From Pseudidiomarina indica (lineage in GTDB: Bacteria; Pseudomonadota; Gammaproteobacteria; Enterobacterales; Alteromonadaceae), in contig NZ_FMXN01000002.1 of assembly GCF_900104245.1 (NCBI RefSeq), forward strand, positions 275,413 through 339,412: 64,000 bases of DNA, in the 5' to 3' direction. The notes under the pieces are model-generated. The model was not told the DNA's origin. It made no database searches and saw nothing but the letters and a program-made list of their open reading frames with translations. A program made the position numbers and the translations under genes. Positions 48,846 through 59,441 of the stretch are shown in pieces. Position 1 is the stretch's first letter. The number at the start of each line of letters is the position of its first letter.

Positions 48846-49586
48846 TTATCGCCAGTATTCACTAATCCATGTGGTAGGAAGTACTTTTCTAAACCACTTT
48901 CCACTGCGTCCGGCAACCGCATCATCCGGGTGTGGGCGGCCATGGAAAATAATCACTTTAGCGCCTTCTGGGATGCGAGGTTCTTGGAAGAAACTCAACG
49001 GGAATGGACGCAAACAATGGCGTTTAAAACTGCGGCACCACTCGGCCGGCCAGTACTTTAAACGTCCTTGACGGGCCACAAACTGGGTAATAAATTCTTG
49101 CTCGTTGCGTACATCTTTGCGTGAGCCGACGGGATCTGCTTTTAGGTGCTCCAACGCATCGGCATGGGCACCAATGTTAAAGCGGAATACCGAAGTATTC
49201 CCTGTTGCATCGGATTTATCCCATTCTTTAATCACCAGGAAATCACCTTCAGGCTCAAAAAACTCATCCAAGCTGCCGACAATGACAATATCTAAGTCAA
49301 GGAATAGCGTTGGCCCTTGCAGGTCATAGAGGGTTTCCGCAAAACAGGTCAGCTTCAGCCAGCCATGCGCGAACGTCCATGGTTTGCGTTGGTCAAAATC
49401 CTCAAACCCGATGGCAGGAATTGGCTTTACTTCAACCTCATCACGAATCCCTTCAGCGTCATCGGTTAAACACACGAAACGATATGGAATTGAAATATTC
49501 CGACTCACCATTGAGTACAGTTTATTGACATAATCGGCGCCGTATTTCGTGCCCCATTTAATACAAATAATATTGACTGGCTGCAT
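48846..49586 (-). CDS. Putative glycosyltransferase, probably LPS core
   Basis: A 246-residue soluble protein starting MQPVNIICIKWGTKYGADYV. The DxD-type motif LFLDLDIVIVGSLDEFF (Asp97-Asp99) and the FDQRKPWTFAHGWLKL segment resemble nucleotide-sugar GT-A transferases, distantly like family 8. A C-terminal IIFHGRPHPDD is notable. The stop lies six bases before the waaA ATG, so a role in core oligosaccharide or capsule is likely. The sugar cannot be named. AGGA lies five bases before the ATG at 49586. Confidence 0.7.
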   Translation of the reverse strand: MQPVNIICIKWGTKYGADYVNKLYSMVSRNISIPYRFVCLTDDAEGIRDEVEVKPIPAIGFEDFDQRKPWTFAHGWLKLTCFAETLYDLQGPTLFLDLDIVIVGSLDEFFEPEGDFLVIKEWDKSDATGNTSVFRFNIGAHADALEHLKADPVGSRKDVRNEQEFITQFVARQGRLKYWPAEWCRSFKRHCLRPFPLSFFQEPRIPEGAKVIIFHGRPHPDDAVAGRSGKWFRKVLPTTWISEYWR

Positions 49587-49713
49587 GGTATTCCTGCCTG
49601 CTGTTTACTAATGTGATAGGGCAACATAATGCCACTTTTTGACGGCGCTCGCCACGCTGACGCATGGCTTTCCGCCTAAATCCACTTAACTTAGCGTAGA
49701 TTTAACAGAACAC

Positions 49714-49756
49714 AAACAAAAACAGCTTGATAACACCGCAGTATCATCAAGCTGTT
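49714..49756 (-). terminator. Rho-independent terminator of deaD
   Basis: AACAGCTTGAT (49721-49731) and ATCAAGCTGTT (49746-49756) form an 11-bp stem; on the minus strand it is followed by TTTTTGTTTG. It begins 20 bases after the deaD stop. Confidence 0.88.
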
Positions 49757-49775
49757 GAACATTACTTAGCGGGGT

Positions 49776-51581
49776 TTAGGCGCGGCGGCGACGCTCACCT
49801 TGTTGGCCTCGAGCTCCGCGCTCGTTACGACGAGGTGCGCCTTTAAACCCTGGGCGATCCCCCATCGGTGGCCGCGGACGACGCGTAATTTGTTCGTCGG
49901 CCAGTTCCAGCCCCATTTGTTGCTGACGGACACGAGCGCGTTGGAGCACACGTACCACTGCTGTTGGAATCCCTTTCGGTAACTCCACCAAGCTATGACC
50001 ATCAAACAACTGAATTTGACCGATATAACGGCTATCAATGTCTGCTTCATTCGCAATCGCACCAACAATATCTTGTGGTCGAGCGCCATGATCGCGGCCG
50101 ACTTGAATGCGGTAGGTATCAAATTCAATATTCGCTTCACGACGGTCACGGCCTGGACGTTTCTCACGCGTATCGCGGGCATCGCGCTTGCCACGACGGT
50201 CATTACGGTCGTTCCGATCATCAAACTTACGTGGGGCCGGATCATCCGCCAGAATTAATGGACGACGACTATGGTATTGAGCCAACAGTGCCGTTGCTAA
50301 TTGTTCCGCCGATAGACCAGTTTCTGCTTGCATTTTTTCAATGATTTTAGCCATTTCATGCAACTGCGGCTGCGCCATCATTGCCACTAATTGCTGTTGC
50401 AATGCTTGCTGACGGAATGCACTCAATTCTTGCGCCGTTGGTACTTCAAAGTACTCAATCGTGCCGTTGGTTAAACGCTCATAGGTCCGTAATAAATGAC
50501 GTTCTTTGCTGCGGTAAAACAAGATGGCTTCACCGCTACGGCCTGCACGACCGGTACGACCAATTCGGTGCACATAAGATTCGCTATCACTAGGCAAGTC
50601 GTAGTTAATCACGTGGGTGATTTCTGGAACGTCCAAGCCTCGTGCAACCACGTCGGTGGCGACTAGAATTTCAATATGACCACTGCGTAACTGAGCAACC
50701 GTTTGCTCCCGTTGCGCTTGGTTCAAGTCACCGCTTAATGGGGACGCTTTGAATCCAGACGCTTGCAGTTGCTCACTAACTTCTAAAGTATCCGTACGCG
50801 TCCGCACAAAAATTAGCACTCGCTGGTAATCCAAGGTTTCTAATAGGCGCGTCAATGCCTGCATTTTGGTCAACCCACGCACCATCCATGCGCGTTGACG
50901 AATTGTGGCTTTCGCTTTTTCAATGGCCGCCACTTGGATATTGAGCGGCTGTTCACCTGCTTCATTCACTAGGAAGGTCTTTGCCAACTTACGAATAGCA
51001 GGTGGCATGGTGGCTGAGAACAACGCACGTTGCGCTCCCGCAGGCACCGCGCCCATAATGGTTTCGATGTCTTCAATAAAGCCCATGTTTAACATTTCGT
51101 CGGCTTCATCTAACACCGCAAAACGCAATGCAGATAAATTCAACACACCTTTATTGAGTAAGTCGAGCAACCGTCCCGGTGTGCCAACGACCACTTGTGC
51201 GCCACCACGCAAGGCTTTAATTTGTGGGCCAAACGCTGCCCCGCCATAAACAGTCGCAACTTCCACGCTCGGCATTTTTTGAGCGAAGTTAGCAATGGCT
51301 TCAGCCACTTGCATGGCCAATTCACGAGTTGGTGCCACCACCAACATTTGCGTCGCACGTACCGATGCATCCAGCACCGAAATACCAGGCAAGCCAAAGG
51401 CCGCTGTTTTACCTGTTCCTGTCTGCGCTTCACCAAGCACGTTTTTACCTTCTAACAGAGCAGGAATCGCTTGCAATTGAATTGGTGTAGGTTGGGTGAA
51501 ATTCATTTTTTCGAGCTGTTTAAGCACAACAGCAGGCAGGCCTAAATCGACAAACGATTGGCCAGTCTTAAGATCAGACAT
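49776..51581 (-). CDS. deaD: DEAD-box ATP-dependent RNA helicase DeaD (CsdA)
   Basis: Cold-shock RNA helicase aiding ribosome assembly and mRNA decay; 601 residues. Q motif FTQPTPIQLQAIPALL, Walker A AQTGTGKTAA, Walker B VLDEADEMLNMGF, SAT motif and HRIGRTGRAGRSG are clear. A DbpA-type RNA-binding domain (about 475-545) contains YRIQVGRDHGARPQDIVGAI, followed by a short Arg/Gly-rich tail. The start is the ATG at 51581 (MSDLKTGQSFVDLGLP); the frame is open 68 codons further, but that part has no family match. The leader region is strongly structured. Confidence 0.95.
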   Translation of the reverse strand: MSDLKTGQSFVDLGLPAVVLKQLEKMNFTQPTPIQLQAIPALLEGKNVLGEAQTGTGKTAAFGLPGISVLDASVRATQMLVVAPTRELAMQVAEAIANFAQKMPSVEVATVYGGAAFGPQIKALRGGAQVVVGTPGRLLDLLNKGVLNLSALRFAVLDEADEMLNMGFIEDIETIMGAVPAGAQRALFSATMPPAIRKLAKTFLVNEAGEQPLNIQVAAIEKAKATIRQRAWMVRGLTKMQALTRLLETLDYQRVLIFVRTRTDTLEVSEQLQASGFKASPLSGDLNQAQREQTVAQLRSGHIEILVATDVVARGLDVPEITHVINYDLPSDSESYVHRIGRTGRAGRSGEAILFYRSKERHLLRTYERLTNGTIEYFEVPTAQELSAFRQQALQQQLVAMMAQPQLHEMAKIIEKMQAETGLSAEQLATALLAQYHSRRPLILADDPAPRKFDDRNDRNDRRGKRDARDTREKRPGRDRREANIEFDTYRIQVGRDHGARPQDIVGAIANEADIDSRYIGQIQLFDGHSLVELPKGIPTAVVRVLQRARVRQQQMGLELADEQITRRPRPPMGDRPGFKGAPRRNERGARGQQGERRRRA

Positions 51582-51681
51582 ATTTTTCTCACATGTTTCT
51601 GTACTACAAAAATACGGGGAAAAGAGACGCCCGGCAACAGAACACGATGAACACTCTGGCAGGAAATAAGTAGGCGTGATG

Positions 51682-51752
51682 TACCCCAGCATATCAGGGG
51701 TAAGGCCGCTCCCATCAATAGCGGTATTGACCCTGAAGGGCGTAACTATACC
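51682..51752. promoter_or_regulatory. Three consecutive hairpins between deaD and gabD
   Basis: TACCCC/GGGGTA (51682-51687, 51697-51702), CCGCT/AGCGG (51706-51710, 51720-51724) and GGTAT/ATACC (51723-51727, 51748-51752) enclosing CCC-tgaa-GGG. The second and third share two bases, so they compete slightly. They would lie 100-170 bases upstream of the deaD ATG, fitting a structured cold-shock leader. Which strand is transcribed here is inferred. Confidence 0.4.
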
Positions 51753-51856
51753 CCAATGCACCATAAACCACAAGTAAAAGCGCACGCAAACAGAGTACTT
51801 TTTGCAAGTTTTCAGCTAAGATGAGGCCATGAGAAATCACCTCTATGGAAGCTAAC

Positions 51857-53314
51857 ATGTCGAGCCAAACAATGACATCGCTGCTGCGAACCCAAGCCTT
51901 TGTGAATGGTCAATGGATTTCAACCGATCAGCACTTTAATGTTTATAACCCTGCCACTAGCGCTGTTGTCGCTACCGTCACCCAAGCAGATAGTGCTCTC
52001 ACCCTTGCTGCAATTGCAGCGGCGGAGCAAGCTTTAGGGCCGTGGCAGCAGTTATTACCGAAACAACGGGCCGAGCTATTACGGCAATGGCAGCACCTGA
52101 TTTTAGCTCATCAACATGAGCTCGCCGCCTTGATGACCGCTGAGCAAGGCAAACCCCTCGCTGAAGCGCTGGGTGAAATTGAGTACGGCGCCAGCTATTT
52201 TGATTGGTTTACTGGGGAAGCGGAACGTAGTTATGGCACTCTGCTCGCACAGGGGCAAGAGGGTCAGAAAAGTTGGTATCAGGCGCAAGGCATTGGCGTG
52301 TGCGCGGCAATCACCCCGTGGAACTTTCCCCACGCCATGATTGCACGAAAAGTTGCCCCGGCCCTTGCGGCTGGCTGTACCATTGTCATTAAACCAGCTG
52401 AAGCAACCCCGTTGTCCGCCCTCGCCTTAGCGCAACTCGCCCAGGACGCTGGAATTCCAGCCGGCGTAGTGAATATTCTCCCAACGGCGGACCCGGCTCT
52501 GGTCGGTGACATTTTAACCACTCACCCTTCGGTAAAAAAGCTGACCTTTACAGGCTCCACCAAAGTGGGAAAACAGCTGATGGCCCAATGCGCCAGCACC
52601 CTCAAAAAAGTGTCCATGGAATTGGGCGGCAATGCTCCTTTTATAGTCTTCGACGATGCCGACCTTGAGCTTGCGGTGCAAGCCCTAATGCAATGTAAAT
52701 TCCGCAATGCGGGTCAAACCTGCGTTAGCGCCAATCGAGTATTCGTTGATGCTAGCGTGCAACCGCAATTTATCGCGTTATTAAAAACAGAGCTCAGTAA
52801 ACTCAACGTCGGTTCTGGACTCGACCCTTCGGTTGATTACGGGCCGCTGATCAATCAAGCCGCCATCGACAAAGTCTCCACCTTGGTCCGTGATGCCGTG
52901 CAACAAGGGGCAACCTTACTCATGGGGGGCCACTCCCTTGCTGAGCAAGGCCCGCTGTTTTATGCGCCCACCTTGTTAACTGGCGTAATGGCTTCCATGC
53001 GGATTGCCCAAGAAGAGATTTTTGGCCCGGTCATTGCAGTACAATCCTTTCAGGATGAGGCAGAAGCAATCCAAATCGCAAACGCCGTACCGGTCGGCTT
53101 GGCTGGCTATTTCTGTACTGAAAACTACCGCAGGATTGAACGTGTTAGCCAACAACTCGAGTGTGGTATGCTGGGCATCAATACTGGCGCGATTTCCCAT
53201 GCCTACAACGCATTTGGCGGGGTCAAAGAGTCGGGGATTGGCCGTGAAGGCTCTCCGCTTGGACTGGCTGAGTATCAAGAAATTAAAAATATAACAATAG
53301 GTGACTTAGCATGA
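51857..53314 (+). CDS. gabD: Succinate-semialdehyde dehydrogenase-type aldehyde dehydrogenase
   Basis: NAD(P)-dependent ALDH of 485 residues close to E. coli GabD. Motifs: ITPWNFPHAMIARK, KPAEATPLSALALA, FTGSTKVGKQLM, the catalytic Glu in MELGGNAPFIVF and the catalytic Cys in FRNAGQTCVSANR, and FGGVKESGIGREGS near the end. Likely role is oxidation of succinate or glutarate semialdehyde; no GABA transaminase lies nearby. The start is the ATG at 51857 with GGAAG five bases upstream; an ATG at 51845 is also in frame. Overlaps the next gene by ATGA. Confidence 0.88.
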   Translation: MSSQTMTSLLRTQAFVNGQWISTDQHFNVYNPATSAVVATVTQADSALTLAAIAAAEQALGPWQQLLPKQRAELLRQWQHLILAHQHELAALMTAEQGKPLAEALGEIEYGASYFDWFTGEAERSYGTLLAQGQEGQKSWYQAQGIGVCAAITPWNFPHAMIARKVAPALAAGCTIVIKPAEATPLSALALAQLAQDAGIPAGVVNILPTADPALVGDILTTHPSVKKLTFTGSTKVGKQLMAQCASTLKKVSMELGGNAPFIVFDDADLELAVQALMQCKFRNAGQTCVSANRVFVDASVQPQFIALLKTELSKLNVGSGLDPSVDYGPLINQAAIDKVSTLVRDAVQQGATLLMGGHSLAEQGPLFYAPTLLTGVMASMRIAQEEIFGPVIAVQSFQDEAEAIQIANAVPVGLAGYFCTENYRRIERVSQQLECGMLGINTGAISHAYNAFGGVKESGIGREGSPLGLAEYQEIKNITIGDLA

Positions 53315-54681
53315 ACCAGTTTGAGTTTCTAATGCAGCAAATGCGCTGTACCTTCCATAGTGAGGTCACTCATTCCCTTGACTGGCGTCGCGGGCAGTTA
53401 AATCAACTGGCCACTTTATTGAAAGCTCATGAAACGGAGTTACTCGAAGCCCTGCATGCCGATTTAGGGAAATCTCATGCGGAAGGCTGGCTCACAGAAC
53501 TCAGCGTCTTAAACAAGGATATTCAGTATACCCTGCGCCATTTACCGCGGTGGATGCAACCTAAACGGGTGCGGCAACCTTTGCTAGCACTGCCAGGAAA
53601 AAGTTATTTACAGCCTGAGCCATTAGGCGTGGTGCTGATTATTGGTGCATGGAACTATCCGCTGCAATTACTCCTCAGCCCTCTCATCGCTGCCCTCGCA
53701 GCGGGTAATTGCGTCATTCTTAAACCTTCTGAGTTGGCCCCCCAGACGGCAACATTGTTGGCCACTTTAGTGCCGCAATACCTGTCCCACGAGGCCGTCA
53801 AGGTAGTCACCGGTGACGCTGCCGTCGTCACCGAACTTTTACAGCATCGTTTCGACCATATCATGTACACCGGCGGCAGTCGTGTCGGAAAAATTATTAT
53901 GCGCGCGGCGGCTGACTATTTAACCCCAGTCACCCTCGAGCTAGGCGGCAAAAGCCCAGCGGTGGTGTTGGCCGATGCTAATATTAAAGTGACTGCACGC
54001 AGAATCGCATGGGGCAAGTGGCTCAATGCCGGGCAAACCTGTATCGCGCCAGACTATGTGCTGGTAGAAGAATCGGTACAAACAGCGCTGATTGATGCCC
54101 TGCGTGAGGCCTGCACTGAAATGTTCGGCGCCACACCGAACACAGCAAAAGATTACGGCCGGATCGTCAATGACCATCATTTTAATCGATTAATCGCTTA
54201 TTTGAACGACGGCGAAATCGCCTTCGGGGGAGACTTCGATGCACAGCAGCGGTATCTCGCCCCCACGGTCTTACACCAAGTGCCACGCCATAGTCCGATC
54301 ATGCAAGACGAAATTTTTGGCCCCATCTTGCCCATTATTCCAGTTGCCTCCTTGGACGAAGCCATTGAGTTTATCAAACAACATGAAAAACCATTGGCGT
54401 TATATGGGTTCAGCAGCTCCAAGCAGAAACTTCAGCAACTCACTCAATCCACCTCGGCAGGAAATCAATGCAGCAACGATACCTTAATGTTCATGCTTAA
54501 CCCCGAGTTACCATTTGGTGGAGTCGGCAACAGCGGCATGGGGCGCTACCACGGTCGTTTTGGCTTCGAAACATTCAGCCATTTTAAGGCTGTGATGCAA
54601 CGTCCATTTAGCCCGGATCCATTATTTCGCTACGCCCCGTACACGCAGTTCAAACAAAAGCTACTGCGTTGGCTATCGTAA
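53311..54681 (+). CDS. Aldehyde dehydrogenase (ALDH3 / coniferyl-aldehyde type)
   Basis: A 456-residue ALDH of the class 3 kind: GAWNYPLQLLLSPLIAALAAGN, LKPSELAPQTATLL, YTGGSRVGKIIM, the catalytic Glu in LELGGKSPAVVL, the catalytic Cys in LNAGQTCIAPDYV, and PFGGVGNSGMGRYHG. It probably oxidises medium or long-chain aliphatic or aromatic aldehydes. It overlaps gabD as ATGA, so the two dehydrogenases are coupled, perhaps as a general aldehyde-clearing pair. Confidence 0.9.
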   Translation: MNQFEFLMQQMRCTFHSEVTHSLDWRRGQLNQLATLLKAHETELLEALHADLGKSHAEGWLTELSVLNKDIQYTLRHLPRWMQPKRVRQPLLALPGKSYLQPEPLGVVLIIGAWNYPLQLLLSPLIAALAAGNCVILKPSELAPQTATLLATLVPQYLSHEAVKVVTGDAAVVTELLQHRFDHIMYTGGSRVGKIIMRAAADYLTPVTLELGGKSPAVVLADANIKVTARRIAWGKWLNAGQTCIAPDYVLVEESVQTALIDALREACTEMFGATPNTAKDYGRIVNDHHFNRLIAYLNDGEIAFGGDFDAQQRYLAPTVLHQVPRHSPIMQDEIFGPILPIIPVASLDEAIEFIKQHEKPLALYGFSSSKQKLQQLTQSTSAGNQCSNDTLMFMLNPELPFGGVGNSGMGRYHGRFGFETFSHFKAVMQRPFSPDPLFRYAPYTQFKQKLLRWLS

Positions 54682-54700
54682 GCAAAACCAGCCAACGCAG
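54664..54700. repeat. 11-bp inverted repeat enclosing the ALDH3 stop codon
   Basis: CTGCGTTGGCT (54664-54674) pairs perfectly with AGCCAACGCAG (54690-54700); the 15-base loop holds the TAA (54679-54681). No T-tract follows. Confidence 0.6.
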
Positions 54701-54802
54701 AATCCCAGCCTTTAATCTGGTCTGCTTGCTCGAGGTTTTCGCTTGCGTTAGCATTGGAGCGTTTGCAATCACTCATAACAACTATAAGCAAGGATTCTCA
54801 AG

Positions 54803-56221
54803 ATGAGCGCACCACGGGAACAGTTTGGTTCTAAAATTGGATTTATTCTTGCTGCGGCAGGGTCAGCAGTTGGTATCGGTAATATCGTTGGGTTCCCAGT
54901 CGCAGCAGCAAAAAATGGCGGCGCGGCTTTCCTTCTGATTTATGCGTGTTTTGTCGCATTCATATGCTTACCGGTCATGCTTGCTGAAATGGGATTAGGC
55001 CGTCGCACTCAACATAGTCCGCAAAAAGCATACACCGAATTAGGAGAAGGGCTAACGCGATGGAAGATAGCGGGATTTCTTGCTACTTTCACCCCCTTTA
55101 TGATCGCTGTGTTTTACATGGTGATCACGGTCTGGATATTTGGTTACCTCTTTCAATCAGTCATCGGTAACTTAGACCTCATCGCCAGTGACGGCTATTT
55201 CAGGACCTTTGTGAATGAGATGAGCTTTTTAGGTTACTTGGTTGCGGTGATTGCGATTACATACCTCATTTTACTTGGAGGGGTTCGTAATGGCATCGAG
55301 CGGGCCTCCAAAGTGTTAATGCCAGCATTATTTATTATGCTGATTTTATTGGTTATTTTTGTATTAACACTCGATGGTTCATCCGCCGGTATCAAGTTTT
55401 ATCTCGTCCCTGATTTCAGTCGTATTGATGGTTCTGTCATTAACGGTGCATTATCGCAGGCGTTCTTTTCATTATCGCTTGGCATGGGGATTCTTATTAC
55501 TTATGGGTCCTATTTCCGCCGTAATGATGACATCGTCACATCAGCCAAGTTAGTTGCAATCACGGATACCTCGGTTGCGTTTATTGCGGGGTTGATGACG
55601 TTACCTGCCATTTTTGCGATTTTCCCTAACACCAACGTTGATACCCTCAGCACTTCCTCCGTCAGCATGGTGTTTTCATTTTTCCCGAATATCTTTTTAG
55701 CTCTTTCTGAAACCATCGGATATGTACCAGCCAGTATCGCAGCTACCCTGTTTTTCCTGTTAGCCTTCGTGGCGGCAATTACATCGCTGGTTTCTATTAT
55801 TGAAGTGCCAACCTCATCACTCATGGAAAAACGCAATATCTCGCGTAAGAAAGCGTTAATGATTATTGGCACATTGATCACCGTACTAACATTAATTGCA
55901 GCAACATCGTTTGGCATCGTTCCTTGGCTGACCCAATTTGCTCACTACGCAGGGGTCGATAAATCTGTTTTCGATATTATTAGTGACGTATTCTATGACA
56001 CCATTCTCCCGTTAAATGGGCTCTTGATTTGTCTCTTTGTTCGGTTCCGCTGGAAACGTGCACAATTAACGGCAGAACTCAGTGAAGGGAACCCTGGCTA
56101 CGGAAATAGCTGGTTTGGTAAGTATGTTAATGTTGCCATTGGCACCTTTATTCCGGTCATCTTGGCCGCCGTATTTATCAACACGGTACTCACTAAATTC
56201 TTTGGTATTTCAATTATCTAA
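54803..56221 (+). CDS. Sodium:neurotransmitter symporter (NSS/SNF) family transporter
   Basis: A 472-residue membrane protein with about 11-12 hydrophobic segments. The N-terminal Na+/substrate site GFILAAAGSAVGIGNIVGFP is the NSS hallmark (LeuT TM1), followed by NGGAAFLLIYACFVAFICLP and a SLSLGMGILITYGSY segment (TM6-7). Bacterial members import amino acids with Na+; the substrate here is unknown. AAGGA lies eight bases before the ATG. tmcA begins directly after its stop codon with no gap. Confidence 0.92.
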   Translation: MSAPREQFGSKIGFILAAAGSAVGIGNIVGFPVAAAKNGGAAFLLIYACFVAFICLPVMLAEMGLGRRTQHSPQKAYTELGEGLTRWKIAGFLATFTPFMIAVFYMVITVWIFGYLFQSVIGNLDLIASDGYFRTFVNEMSFLGYLVAVIAITYLILLGGVRNGIERASKVLMPALFIMLILLVIFVLTLDGSSAGIKFYLVPDFSRIDGSVINGALSQAFFSLSLGMGILITYGSYFRRNDDIVTSAKLVAITDTSVAFIAGLMTLPAIFAIFPNTNVDTLSTSSVSMVFSFFPNIFLALSETIGYVPASIAATLFFLLAFVAAITSLVSIIEVPTSSLMEKRNISRKKALMIIGTLITVLTLIAATSFGIVPWLTQFAHYAGVDKSVFDIISDVFYDTILPLNGLLICLFVRFRWKRAQLTAELSEGNPGYGNSWFGKYVNVAIGTFIPVILAAVFINTVLTKFFGISII

Positions 56222-58144
56222 ATGATGACCTTGCAACCCGCTCTTCAACAATTAAAGACTGCTCATCGACGAGCAGTCTTTTTATTTGATGGGCCCCTCC
56301 AGTGGCAACAACAGCAGCTTGCAAGTATTCAGCAAGAGTTTCCGCACCCTCTCTATTTGTCCTCCAGCAATCCGCAAACCATTGCGGTTCATCGCTATCG
56401 TGATTATCTAGGGGCCACTAATGACACCGTCGTTCTCGACTTCCAAGACAACATCCATGCCGATGCATTGGCTGCTTTAGCTGGGACTGTTCGTGGTGGT
56501 GGCTTGTTATTCGTCATGCTGCCGGAACAGGAAACTCCTTTTAAGCAACGCTTGCTTAAAACAGCACAACAATTTAAGACCGTCCACCACATCACCTCAG
56601 CGACCGATTGGTTCAAGGTATTGACGCACACCGAAGCTGCCATAGTTCCTAGCCCATTCATTCCCACCTTTCCGACCTCAGCGCAACAGCAGATTGTTGA
56701 CTCCATGCTGCAGTTGCCCGGCACCTGCCATATTTTGATGGCGGACCGGGGCCGCGGTAAAAGTGCTACCTTGGGGTTAGCGTGTGCAGGTTGGCGTGAA
56801 CAATATCGTGGGTTAGAGCTCATTGTCACAGGCCCGCGCCCGGCAGCGGTCGAGCTATTACTCACCCATGCCAACCAAAGTGTTCGCTTCGTCCCCTGGG
56901 ACAAACTACTGCGAGAATACAAGCCGCGAAGTATCCGGCTGGTAATCGACGAAGCAGCAGCAATCCCTATGCATATTTTGCAAGAATTGGTCCGCCGTTT
57001 TACCGTGTGGGCTGTTGCCAGTACCGTGGATGGCTATGAAGGTTGTGGGCGTGGCTTTGCGATTCGGTTTGTCGAATGGCTGACTGAACAGCGGTTAAGT
57101 AAAGTGCATCAGCTGGAAGAGCCGTTACGTTGGTCGACGTTGGACGAAGTCGAACCTTGGCTGAACCAAGCGTTATTAATGAAACCGTCTCAACCCCAAG
57201 AGGTCGCCTTACCGACAGCGGAATTTGACTTGGGTGACGTCACTTTTCGGGATTGCCACAGTCATCAATTAACCGAAGCGGAGCTACAAGCCGTCATCGC
57301 TCTATTACTTGAAGCGCACTACCAAAGTAGCCCCAACGACCTCCGCTTATTGCTGGATGACGCACAGCAGCGCTTACTCTTAGCACGAACCCAACACGAG
57401 CTCATTGGGGTGATTTGGTATAGCTGTGAAGGTGAATTGCCTGCGTCACTGCATCAGCCCATCGTCGATGGCCAACGTCGACTAAACGGCCAAGTTTTGC
57501 CACAAGCACTCGGCTTCTATTTACAGCAACCAAGCGTATTAAACTGGCAATGGTGGCGGGTGACACGCATTGCTGTTAGAGACAGCGCCCGGCGTCATGG
57601 CGTGGGGTTAAAGTTATTGCAGCAGTTACAAGTCCAAGCGCAAGAAGCGGGCATTGATGCACTCGGCTCAAGCTTTGGCGCCAACCCCAACGTATTGAAG
57701 TTTTGGCAACAAAGTCTGTACCAAATGATTCGTTTAGGGCGTAAATTGAATATGGCTAGCGGTTATCCCAATGCGCTTGTCGCACAAGGCCTGCAGGCTG
57801 AATCTAAGGCACTCTTAAAGCAGCTACACCAATTTTGCCAAGCCGAACTCGAATGGCGCAATCGACAACCACTGATTGTGACAGATTCCATGTATGCTAT
57901 TGCGAAGAACATCCTGCGCGGCTTTGCCCATGCTAATTTACCCTTCACCGAAGCGCAGTTCGCATGGATTGTCTGCGATCTTAAATACCCTCTACGCGCC
58001 TCAGGCACCAGCTTACCTGGCCAAATTCTTAATATGAGCGATAACTTAGCAGCCATTACTCGGCAATATGGCTATAGCAGTCAGCAAAGCATGCAGCGAC
58101 AGTTGCGCCAAGTTGCGCGGGAATATGTCGAATTGATTCGCTAA
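56222..58144 (+). CDS. tmcA: tRNA(Met) cytidine acetyltransferase TmcA
   Basis: Makes ac4C34 in the elongator tRNA-Met anticodon using acetyl-CoA and ATP or GTP; 640 residues (E. coli 671). An N-terminal DUF1726 region is followed by a helicase-like core with Walker A ADRGRGKSATLG near 175 and LVIDEAAAIP, then a GNAT domain with WRVTRIAVRDSARRHGVGLKLL, and a C-terminal tRNA-binding region. It starts immediately after the NSS transporter stop; ATG at 56222 or 56225 are both possible. Confidence 0.94.
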   Translation: MMTLQPALQQLKTAHRRAVFLFDGPLQWQQQQLASIQQEFPHPLYLSSSNPQTIAVHRYRDYLGATNDTVVLDFQDNIHADALAALAGTVRGGGLLFVMLPEQETPFKQRLLKTAQQFKTVHHITSATDWFKVLTHTEAAIVPSPFIPTFPTSAQQQIVDSMLQLPGTCHILMADRGRGKSATLGLACAGWREQYRGLELIVTGPRPAAVELLLTHANQSVRFVPWDKLLREYKPRSIRLVIDEAAAIPMHILQELVRRFTVWAVASTVDGYEGCGRGFAIRFVEWLTEQRLSKVHQLEEPLRWSTLDEVEPWLNQALLMKPSQPQEVALPTAEFDLGDVTFRDCHSHQLTEAELQAVIALLLEAHYQSSPNDLRLLLDDAQQRLLLARTQHELIGVIWYSCEGELPASLHQPIVDGQRRLNGQVLPQALGFYLQQPSVLNWQWWRVTRIAVRDSARRHGVGLKLLQQLQVQAQEAGIDALGSSFGANPNVLKFWQQSLYQMIRLGRKLNMASGYPNALVAQGLQAESKALLKQLHQFCQAELEWRNRQPLIVTDSMYAIAKNILRGFAHANLPFTEAQFAWIVCDLKYPLRASGTSLPGQILNMSDNLAAITRQYGYSSQQSMQRQLRQVAREYVELIR

Positions 58145-58237
58145 TCCTTGTTACAATAAGTTTACTGCTGCTCTCACAGCAAAAACTATGCTATCTTTTA
58201 GCCTTTGTGTTCACCCACAACGGAAGGGTTTATAAAC

Positions 58238-59437
<1,200 letters not shown>

Positions 59438-59441
59438 TACG

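Noticed and set aside
51582..51785. N-terminal extension of DeaD by 68 codons
   Set aside because: The residues have no DEAD-box family similarity and are cysteine- and aromatic-rich by chance; the family start MSDLKTGQSF fits at 51581.
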